13,413 bases of DNA from Comamonadaceae bacterium (GTDB taxonomy: Bacteria; Pseudomonadota; Gammaproteobacteria; Burkholderiales; Burkholderiaceae_C). A program made the position numbers and the translations under genes. The first letter of the stretch is position 1; each line of letters begins with the position of its first letter. The stretch is taken from assembly GCA_947458305.1 (NCBI GenBank), contig CANGZO010000036.1:1-13413 (forward strand), given 5' to 3'. Under the pieces are notes generated by a model. It had not been told where the DNA came from, made no database searches, and saw nothing but the letters and a program-made list of their open reading frames with translations. Positions 7,732 to 12,978 of the stretch are shown piece by piece.

Positions 7732-8043
7732 TCATGCCGGTAACAAGGCGTCGGTCTGGGTCGCGGCCTCAAAGTCCAGTCGACTCAAACCGCGCACATC
7801 GTGCGTGTTCCAGCGCACCACGCAGCGGCGGTAGCTCAACACCAGTTCCGGGTGGTGATTGAGTTTTTCAGACAACCAACCCACGCTGTTGACGAAGAGC
7901 AAAGCGTGTGTATGTTCGGCAAATTCAAAGGTCTTTTCGATGGCAATGTTGTCGCCATCGCCCGACAGGCCCCAACCCGAAATTTGGCTCAGAGCCATGA
8001 TGATCTCGGTGGGCTTGAGTGCCCTCACTTCTTGGACGTTCAT
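7732..8043 (-). CDS. Pterin-4a-carbinolamine dehydratase (PCD/DCoH family)
   Basis: This 103-residue protein has the usual PCD length. Family members dehydrate 4a-hydroxytetrahydrobiopterin, the product formed when an aromatic amino acid hydroxylase acts. The published-style PCD motif is fully met: E59-x3-H63-H64-P65, five residues to Y71, nine to H81, then eight to D90. A core KTFEFAEHTHALLF (37-50) precedes it. The ATG overlaps the upstream protease stop by four bases (ATGA at 8040-8043), a sign of translational coupling, and AGGA lies about ten bases before the start. No phenylalanine hydroxylase gene is in the window, so its partner is elsewhere or it acts on molybdopterin or another pterin. 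phhB would be the usual symbol if a phhA partner exists, and I leave the symbol blank for that reason. Confidence 0.93.
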   Translation of the reverse strand: MNVQEVRALKPTEIIMALSQISGWGLSGDGDNIAIEKTFEFAEHTHALLFVNSVGWLSEKLNHHPELVLSYRRCVVRWNTHDVRGLSRLDFEAATQTDALLPA

Positions 8044-9299
8044 GCGGTTTTCATCCTGAGCAAACGCTCACTGGCCGGGGGGTGCGAGTAATAGAACTTC
8101 ACATACCAAGGGTCAGGCGTGAGGGTCGAGGCATTGTCTTGGTAGAGCTTCAATAAAGCCGAAGACAAGTCCTTGCCGGGTGTTTGCGACACTGCGTAGG
8201 CATCGGCTTCGAACTCCTGTTGACGAGATCGCCAAGACGACACAGGCGCAAAAAACAAAGTGAACACGGGCGTGACCAGCATGAACAAAACCAGTGCCAG
8301 CGCATCGTTGCTGCCCGACAAATTGGGCATGACGCCCAGGCCCGTGTAAAACCAAAGTTGCTGAGCCAACCAGCCCAGCAGCGCCAGACCCGCCAGCGTC
8401 ATGGCAAAACTGGTGGCCATCATTTTCACGATGTGCTTGTGTTTGAAGTGGCCCAACTCATGGGCCAGCACCGCTTCCATTTCGCCAGGGCTCAGTTGCT
8501 TGAGCAGCGTGTCAAAAAAGACCACACGCTTGCTGGCGCCAAAGCCTGTGAAAAAAGCATTGGAGTGTGCCGATCGGCGGCTGCCGTCCATCACAAAAAA
8601 ACCTTTGGCGGTGAAGCCTGCGCGTTGCATCAGACCCTGAACGCGGGCCTTGAGCGACTCGTCTTCCAAGGGCGTGAATTTGTTGAACAGCGGCATGATC
8701 ACGTTGGGCGCAATCGCCATCAAAAACAGCTGCCAGCCCACCAACACGCCCCAGGCCCACAGCCACCACCACGCGCCCCCGGCTTGCATGAGCCACAGCA
8801 CCACCCACAAAAGCGGCAGACCCAGCACCAAACCCAGCGCCAGGCCCTTGGCCATGTCGGCGAACCAAAGGGCCGGCGTGATTTTGTTGAAGCCAAAACG
8901 CTGCTCCACGCCAAAGGTTTGCATGAGCGACAGGGGCAATCCAATGAGCGCGCCGATCAGCATGAAGCCCAGTACCAATGAGATTTGCTGCGCCATGCCC
9001 GGGCCCATCCAGCCCAGCAGCACCTGGTTGAGCGCATCGAGCCCACCCAGCAGCGTCCAGCCCAAAAGGACGGCGGCATCCAAGGCGATGTCGATTTGCG
9101 ACAGTCGGGCCTTGGCCAGCGTGTAATCAGCGGCTTTTTGGTGGTCGGACAAGGTGATGGTGCTGGCGTAAGCCAGCGGCACCGCATCGCGGTGACGGGC
9201 CACATGCCGCACCTGGCGGGCGTTCAGCCAAAACTTGAGCGCCACATGGGCCAGCAAGGCGATCACCAGAGTCAGGGTCAAGGTCAAAGATGCATTCAT
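8040..9299 (-). CDS. M48 family membrane zinc metalloprotease (Ste24/CAAX protease-like)
   Basis: This 419-residue protein is a multi-pass inner-membrane peptidase. HELGH at residues 280-284 gives two zinc ligands and the catalytic glutamate, and EFEAD at 362-366 supplies the third ligand E362 in the Ste24 arrangement. Hydrophobic segments fall at about 4-24, 71-96, 106-126, 152-171, 177-199, 295-315 and 332-351, matching the Ste24 fold. Also typical are QRFGFN (133-138), NVIMPLFNKF (199-208) and the SHPP segment near 405-408. Bacteria lack CAAX prenylation, so the natural role is more likely membrane protein quality control than prenyl protein processing. It leads the minus-strand trio with the pterin dehydratase and rsgA and starts divergently from orn. 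No clear ribosome-binding site precedes the ATG, and the start codon is about 95 bases from that of orn. Confidence 0.95.
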   Translation of the reverse strand: MNASLTLTLTLVIALLAHVALKFWLNARQVRHVARHRDAVPLAYASTITLSDHQKAADYTLAKARLSQIDIALDAAVLLGWTLLGGLDALNQVLLGWMGPGMAQQISLVLGFMLIGALIGLPLSLMQTFGVEQRFGFNKITPALWFADMAKGLALGLVLGLPLLWVVLWLMQAGGAWWWLWAWGVLVGWQLFLMAIAPNVIMPLFNKFTPLEDESLKARVQGLMQRAGFTAKGFFVMDGSRRSAHSNAFFTGFGASKRVVFFDTLLKQLSPGEMEAVLAHELGHFKHKHIVKMMATSFAMTLAGLALLGWLAQQLWFYTGLGVMPNLSGSNDALALVLFMLVTPVFTLFFAPVSSWRSRQQEFEADAYAVSQTPGKDLSSALLKLYQDNASTLTPDPWYVKFYYSHPPASERLLRMKTA

Positions 9300-9305
9300 G
9301 CCGCC

Positions 9306-9311
9306 ATTGTA
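9306..9311 (-). promoter_or_regulatory. -10-like hexamer before the M48 protease gene
   Basis: On the minus strand TACAAT matches the -10 consensus at five of six bases and ends six bases before the ATG at 9297-9299. No matching -35 is seen at 16-18 bases. If real, the transcript would begin at or almost at the start codon. It may be chance. Confidence 0.3.
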
Positions 9312-9394
9312 GGAGCCGCACCTTCAGTGCCGTGGCGTGCGCCACGATTCAAGCGCACGGCCAAGGGGCTCATGGCATCGGCGACAATCCATTC

Positions 9395-9979
9395 ATGTCT
9401 GATGCGAACACCCACACCCCTGAAGCTGCAGAGCTGCCCAAATCCGACCAGAACCTGGTCTGGATCGATTGTGAAATGACGGGGCTGGACCCGGAAAAAG
9501 AACGCTTGCTGGAGATCGCTGTCATCGTGACCGGTCCGCACCTGACGCCCCGCATCGAAGGTCCGGTGCTGGTCATTCACCAAAGCGACGAACTGCTCAA
9601 CCAGATGGACAAGTGGAACAAGGGCACCCATGGCAAAAGCGGCCTGATCGACAAGGTCAAGGCCTCCACCACCAGCGAGGCCGATGCCGAAGAACAAATC
9701 CTGGCCTTTCTGAAAAAGTACCTGCCCAAAAACAGCTCACCGCTGTGCGGCAACACCATCAGCCAAGACCGACGGTTTCTTGTCAAGTTCATGCCCAAGC
9801 TTGAAGCGTTTTTCCACTACCGCAACCTGGATGTCAGCACACTCAAAGAACTTTCCCGGCGCTGGAAGCCGCAGGTGTATGCCAGTTTCAAAAAGCAACA
9901 AAAGCACACGGCTCTGGCCGATGTGCACGAATCCATCGACGAACTGGCGCATTACCGCGATCACTTCATTCGACTTTGA
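9395..9979 (+). CDS. orn: Oligoribonuclease (DEDDh 3'-5' exonuclease)
   Basis: This 194-residue cytosolic enzyme degrades two- to five-base RNA ends to nucleotides, including pGpG from cyclic di-GMP breakdown. The DEDDh active site is complete: D25 and E27 in WIDCEMTGLD, D125 in ISQDRRF, H171 and D176 in HTALADVHESIDEL. The frame is open upstream to an ATG at 9290, but that would add 35 residues without Orn similarity and would overlap the M48 start. The ATG at 9395 gives about 20 residues before the conserved LVWIDCEMTG, close to the family length. No Shine-Dalgarno sequence is visible before it; the bases read GACAATCCATTC. It is transcribed divergently from the protease gene, an arrangement common in related betaproteobacteria, and is followed by a weak intrinsic terminator. 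Confidence 0.96.
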   Translation: MSDANTHTPEAAELPKSDQNLVWIDCEMTGLDPEKERLLEIAVIVTGPHLTPRIEGPVLVIHQSDELLNQMDKWNKGTHGKSGLIDKVKASTTSEADAEEQILAFLKKYLPKNSSPLCGNTISQDRRFLVKFMPKLEAFFHYRNLDVSTLKELSRRWKPQVYASFKKQQKHTALADVHESIDELAHYRDHFIRL

Positions 9980-9989
9980 AGAATTTCAG

Positions 9990-10010
9990 GGAAAACCCTA
10001 GCGGTTTTTT
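9990..10010 (+). terminator. Weak intrinsic terminator after orn
   Basis: AAAACC (9992-9997) pairs with GGTTTT (10003-10008) around the loop CTAGC, two G-U pairs can extend the stem, and it ends in a six-T tract (10005-10010). The stem has only two G-C pairs, so termination is probably partial. It starts 10 bases after the orn stop. Confidence 0.55.
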
Positions 10011-10021
10011 CTGATCCGTGC

Positions 10022-10027
10022 CATAAT
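10022..10027 (+). promoter_or_regulatory. Candidate -10 element for the helicase gene
   Basis: CATAAT differs from the -10 consensus by one base and lies right after the orn terminator. No good -35 is seen 16-18 bases upstream. If used, transcription would begin near 10034 and leave a leader of about 208 bases before the helicase ATG. It is the best candidate in this spacer that would carry the hairpin-rich leader. Confidence 0.4.
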
Positions 10028-10035
10028 CGCAGGCT

Positions 10036-10213
10036 TGCTGAACAACAGGTTCAGCATTTCTCACATCTCCCTTCATGCCTTGACCCAACGATAGGGTCAC
10101 TCACAGCGGCCAGGCTTCACGCCCAGCGCCCCTCGCGAGCACCGTTTGATGGTTGATGTTTTTTCAACCTTGCGGTGCCTGCGGCCATCAGCAACAGTTT
10201 TCTGTTAGCGGCC
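10036..10213 (+). promoter_or_regulatory. Hairpin-rich 5' leader of the DEAD-box helicase gene
   Basis: The spacer between orn and the helicase holds four or five potential hairpins in a row. Hairpin 1 is TGCTGAAC/GTTCAGCA (10036-10043 with 10049-10056, loop five). Hairpin 2 is TGACCC/GGGTCA (10081-10086 with 10094-10099, loop seven). Hairpin 3 is two-tiered: GCACCG/CGGTGC (10139-10144 with 10173-10178) encloses GGTTGA/TCAACC (10151-10156 with 10164-10169). Hairpin 4 is AACAG/CTGTT with a T4 loop (10193-10206), extended by GC/GC across a bulged A and by GGCC/GGCC (10183-10186 with 10210-10213). None of them is followed by a T tract, so they do not look like terminators. The arrangement suggests a structured leader that may control helicase synthesis, for example by temperature or by the helicase itself. 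I recognise no known riboswitch or RNA family. The structures are read by eye. Confidence 0.5.
10149..10208 (+). CDS. Possible 19-residue upstream ORF in the helicase leader
   Basis: An ATG at 10149 opens a 19-codon frame ending in TAG at 10206-10208, 33 bases before the helicase ATG. It would encode MVDVFSTLRCLRPSATVFC. A poor ribosome-binding match (GAG at 10137-10139) lies upstream. The frame lies across hairpins 3 and 4 of the leader, so its translation could alter the folding, as in leader-peptide control. There is no run of one amino acid that would point to classic attenuation. It may be a chance ORF. Confidence 0.2.
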   Translation: MVDVFSTLRCLRPSATVFC

Positions 10214-10241
10214 GTTGTTCCGTGCGAGTTTATAGATACAC

Positions 10242-12305
10242 ATGACTGACACTTTGAACACAGTGCAGGACGACTTGTCGCCTGCCCAAATCACATCCAT
10301 CCCCACTGCGACCAACCTGGCCACTGAAATCATGGTCGCCGCAGCAGCCGAAATTACCCCCCAGACTGCCGCCGAAGTCACGACTGAAGTGGCCGAAGAA
10401 ATGGAAGCCGTCGCCGACGTGCCCAACGGCTTCATCGAACTGGGCCTGGCCCCAGAGCTGGTGCAGGCTGTGGCCGATCTGGGCTACACCCAGCCGACCG
10501 CCGTGCAATTGCGCGCCATTCCTTTGGCACTGCCCACAACCGGGGGCTCCAAAGACGGCAAGTCCAATGGCTACACCGACCTGATGGTCTCCAGCCAAAC
10601 CGGCAGCGGCAAAACTGCCGCGTTCTTGCTGCCCGTGCTGCACACGCTGATCCAACAAATGGCCGAGCAAGAAACCGCAGAGCGTGCCGAATTTGAACAA
10701 GCCTGCGCCGACGCTGCCGCCAAGGGTGAGCCCGCCCCGAAGCGCGCCAAGCGCAAAGACCCCACCAACCCACGCAATTTCAAGGCCCCGACACCCGGCG
10801 CATTGATCCTGTGCCCGACGCGGGAATTGGCCCAACAAGTGGCGCAAGACGCCATCGAGCTGGTCAAGCACACACGCGGTCTGCGTGTGGCCAACGTGGT
10901 CGGCGGCATGCCTTACCAGTTGCAAATTGCCAAGCTGCAAAACGCCAACCTGGTGGTGGCCACCCCTGGCCGTTTGCTCGACCTGCAGCGCTCCATGCAA
11001 ATCAAGTTGGACAAGGTTCAATTTTTGGTGGTGGACGAAGCCGACCGCATGCTCGACCTGGGCTTCTCGGACGACCTGGCCGACATCAACGACATGACCA
11101 GCCAGCGCCGCCAGACCATGATGTTCAGCGCCACCTTTGCGCCGCGCATTCAGCAACTGGCCATGCGCGTGATGCACGACGGTGGTTCTTCAGTCCAGAA
11201 AATCCAGATCGACAATCCCCAGGAAAAGCACAACAACATCAAGCAGGTGCTGTTCTGGGCCGACAACGCCCAGCACAAGCGCCAGATGCTCGACCACTGG
11301 TTGCGCGACGCCACGATCGACCAGGCCATCGTGTTCTCCAGCACCCAAATCGAGTGCGACGGCTTGGCCGCTGACCTGCAGCAAGATGGCTTCTCGGCTG
11401 TGGCCTTGCACGGCGCTTTGAGCCAAGGCATGCGCAACCGCCGCCTGATGGCGCTGCGCAATGGCCAAGTCCAGATTCTGGTCGCCACCGACGTGGCCGC
11501 ACGCGGCATCGACGTGCCCACCATCACCCACGTCTTCAACTTCGGCTTGCCGATGAAGGCCGAGGACTACACCCACCGCATTGGCCGCACAGGCCGCGCT
11601 GGCCGTGATGGCCTGGCCGTGACCTTTGCCGAAATGCGCGATCGCCGCAAAATTGGTGATATCGAGGCCTACACACGCCAGCCTTTCAAGGCCGAAGTGA
11701 TCCCAGGCCTGGAGCCCAAAATGCGCATGCCCGAAGCCCGCAAGCCCATGGGCCGTGGCGGTGACCGCTTTGGTGGCGAGCGCAATTACGCCAACGCAGG
11801 CGGTGGTTTCCGCGGTGGCCGTCCCGGCCCCGGTGGCCGCGACTTCGGTGGCAACCGTGACCGCGACAATGGTGGCGGTGGTTTTGACAACCGCGCCCCG
11901 CGTGGCAACTTCCGCGACGAGCAGCCCCGCTTTGAGCAGCGCAGCGAAACCCGCTTCGATGCCCGCAAAGATGGCGGCCGTTTTGACGCCCCGCGTGGTG
12001 AACACCGCGGCGGTGGTGACCGCTTTGAGCAACGCGGTGCTCCTGCGCACCCTTGGGACAAAGGCGACAGCCGCCCTGCCCCGCGCCAAGACGCTCGCCA
12101 GGACGGTCCACGTCAAGGCGGACGCTGGGAAGACCGTGGTGGTGACAACCGCAACGCCGCCCGCCCTGCCCCACGCGGCGCAGCAGGTGACAAGTTCGCC
12201 CGTGGCCCCAAGCAGTTTGGTGCCGGTAACTTCAAACCCCACGCCGCAGGCGAAGGCCCAGCCAAACGCGGCGGCACTCGCGTGCTGAAAATCACGCGCG
12301 GTTAA
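10242..12305 (+). CDS. RhlE-type DEAD-box ATP-dependent RNA helicase with RGG-rich tail
   Basis: This 687-residue helicase unwinds or remodels RNA, in roles such as ribosome assembly, mRNA decay and cold adaptation. The motifs run in order: Q motif with F64 and GYTQPTAVQ (81-89), motif I SQTGSGKT (118-125), Ia PTRELAQQ (192-199), GG at 221-222, Ib TPGR (241-244), II DEAD (265-268), III SAT (296-298), V ATDVAARGIDVP (415-426) and VI HRIGRTGRAGRDG (445-457). Three features are unusual: an acidic alanine-rich N-terminal extension of about 60 residues, an insertion of about 11 residues before motif I (100-111), and a charged insertion of about 45 residues between motifs I and Ia (140-184). The tail (about 500-687) is rich in glycine and arginine with repeated R-F-D/E units, typical of an RNA-binding tail. 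The ATG has no Shine-Dalgarno sequence (TATAGATACAC). The exact subgroup is inferred; a deaD/csdA role is not established. Confidence 0.95.
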   Translation: MTDTLNTVQDDLSPAQITSIPTATNLATEIMVAAAAEITPQTAAEVTTEVAEEMEAVADVPNGFIELGLAPELVQAVADLGYTQPTAVQLRAIPLALPTTGGSKDGKSNGYTDLMVSSQTGSGKTAAFLLPVLHTLIQQMAEQETAERAEFEQACADAAAKGEPAPKRAKRKDPTNPRNFKAPTPGALILCPTRELAQQVAQDAIELVKHTRGLRVANVVGGMPYQLQIAKLQNANLVVATPGRLLDLQRSMQIKLDKVQFLVVDEADRMLDLGFSDDLADINDMTSQRRQTMMFSATFAPRIQQLAMRVMHDGGSSVQKIQIDNPQEKHNNIKQVLFWADNAQHKRQMLDHWLRDATIDQAIVFSSTQIECDGLAADLQQDGFSAVALHGALSQGMRNRRLMALRNGQVQILVATDVAARGIDVPTITHVFNFGLPMKAEDYTHRIGRTGRAGRDGLAVTFAEMRDRRKIGDIEAYTRQPFKAEVIPGLEPKMRMPEARKPMGRGGDRFGGERNYANAGGGFRGGRPGPGGRDFGGNRDRDNGGGGFDNRAPRGNFRDEQPRFEQRSETRFDARKDGGRFDAPRGEHRGGGDRFEQRGAPAHPWDKGDSRPAPRQDARQDGPRQGGRWEDRGGDNRNAARPAPRGAAGDKFARGPKQFGAGNFKPHAAGEGPAKRGGTRVLKITRG

Positions 12306-12312
12306 TTGCTTG

Positions 12313-12329
12313 CCTGGGTTCCACCCAGG
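12313..12329 (+). other. Perfect seven-base hairpin just after the helicase stop
   Basis: CCTGGGT (12313-12319) and ACCCAGG (12323-12329) pair around the three-base loop TCC, eight bases after the stop. No T tract follows, so it is not a classic terminator. It could protect the mRNA 3' end from exonucleases. Confidence 0.4.
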
Positions 12330-12348
12330 ACTCCAAGATGCCGTCCAA

Positions 12349-12378
12349 GGTCTTGCCCTCACCGGCAAGGCCTTTTTT
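12349..12378 (+). terminator. Intrinsic terminator of the helicase gene
   Basis: GGTCTTGCC (12349-12357) pairs with GGCAAGGCC (12364-12372), nine pairs including one G-U, around the loop CTCACC, followed directly by six T (12373-12378). It is read on the plus strand, 44 bases past the helicase stop. Confidence 0.88.
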
Positions 12379-12418
12379 CATGGCCGGGCGGCATGGATGC
12401 CCGTTTTGAAGCGCCCAT

Positions 12419-12456
12419 AAAAAAACCGCCCTGGGCCTAAACCCGGGCGGTTTTTT
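12419..12456. terminator. Bidirectional intrinsic terminator, end of the trmD-rplS unit
   Basis: CCGCCC (12426-12431) pairs with GGGCGG (12445-12450), GGG (12433-12435) pairs with CCC (12442-12444) across one bulged T, and the loop is CCTAAA. An A run (12419-12425) and a T run (12451-12456) flank the stem, so both strands give a hairpin with a U tract. It lies 18 bases past the rplS stop and backs up the helicase terminator on the other strand. Confidence 0.9.
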
Positions 12457-12474
12457 CGCATGAAAGAAAAGACT

Positions 12475-12858
12475 TTACGCTTTGGCAGCAGGAGCTGCTT
12501 TGCGCTGAGGCAACTTTTCCTTGATACGTGCCGACTTGCCGCTGCGGTCACGCAGGTAGTACAGCTTGGCGCGGCGAACATCACCACGGCGCTTGACTTC
12601 AATGCTGGCGATCACGGGGCTGTATGTCTGGAACGTACGCTCCACACCTTCGCCACTGGAGATCTTGCGCACAGTGAAGCCGCTGTTCAGACCACGGTTA
12701 CGCTTGGCGATCACAACACCTTCGTAGGCCTGGACACGCTTGCGCGCACCTTCCACCACGTTGACGCTGACGATCACGGTGTCGCCGGGGGCAAATTCAG
12801 GAATTACTTTACCCAGACGGGCAATTTCTTCCTGCTCAAGAGTTTGAATCAAATTCAT
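12475..12858 (-). CDS. rplS: 50S ribosomal protein L19
   Basis: This 127-residue protein is L19, which sits at the interface between the 30S and 50S subunits. Diagnostic segments are MNLIQTLEQEEIARLGK at the N-terminus, PEFAPGDTVIVSV, the YEGVVIAKRNRGLNSGFTVRKIS core (in part YEGVVIAKRNRG) and RRAKLYYLRDRSGKSARIKEKL. The frame stays open seven codons upstream to 12879, but the ATG at 12856-12858 matches the universal L19 start and has GGAG (plus-strand CTCC at 12866-12869) seven bases before it. An Ala/Lys-rich tail of about 12 residues goes beyond the E. coli L19 length of 115. It follows trmD by 115 bases and ends at a strong terminator. This is the usual last place in the rpsP-rimM-trmD-rplS operon. 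Confidence 0.98.
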   Translation of the reverse strand: MNLIQTLEQEEIARLGKVIPEFAPGDTVIVSVNVVEGARKRVQAYEGVVIAKRNRGLNSGFTVRKISSGEGVERTFQTYSPVIASIEVKRRGDVRRAKLYYLRDRSGKSARIKEKLPQRKAAPAAKA

Positions 12859-12978
12859 TTTTGAACTCCGTCCGATCATGCCTCGCTACACAAGGGGCGT
12901 TCTGTGCTGTAAAGGCCATGCCTGTGCATGACTGAGCCAGATCGCGGCGGGTAGAGGATCGAAAAGCCCTTGATTATA
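12859..12978 (-). promoter_or_regulatory. trmD-rplS spacer with a consensus -10 hexamer
   Basis: On the minus strand a perfect TATAAT (plus-strand ATTATA at 12973-12978) overlaps the trmD stop codon, about 115 bases before rplS. No -35 is found 16-18 bases upstream; TTGACC (plus 13010-13015) is 31 bases away. A small hairpin CATGC/GCATG with a CTGT loop lies at 12917-12930. The spacer may hold an internal promoter or leader that lets L19 be made in excess of TrmD, but this is inferred. Confidence 0.35.

Noticed and set aside
9290..9394. Upstream ATG giving orn 35 extra residues.
   Set aside because: The extension overlaps the M48 start region, is Cys/His-rich and unlike any Orn N-terminus, and makes the protein longer than the family norm.
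10215..10236. TTGTTC (10215-10220) and TATAGA (10231-10236) as a promoter just before the helicase ATG.
   Set aside because: The spacing is only 10 bases, far from the 16-18 needed, so the pair is not a normal sigma-70 promoter.
9980..10241. A stand-alone small RNA gene between orn and the helicase.
   Set aside because: There is a candidate -10 and several hairpins, but no hairpin followed by a T tract that would end such an RNA before the helicase ATG, so a leader is the simpler reading.
10230..11177. A 315-codon minus-strand frame opposite the first half of the helicase.
   Set aside because: It is antisense to the conserved Q to DEAD motifs and its product is low complexity and unrecognisable.
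11190..12368. A 392-codon open frame on the minus strand inside the helicase gene and past its end.
   Set aside because: It is an antisense shadow of the repeat-rich Gly/Arg coding region. Its product is Ala/Val/Thr-rich low-complexity sequence with no family motif, and the sense frame has intact DEAD-box motifs.
12859..12879. Upstream ATG giving L19 seven extra residues.
   Set aside because: The conserved L19 start MNLIQ is at 12858 with GGAG before it; the extra codons cover that ribosome-binding site.
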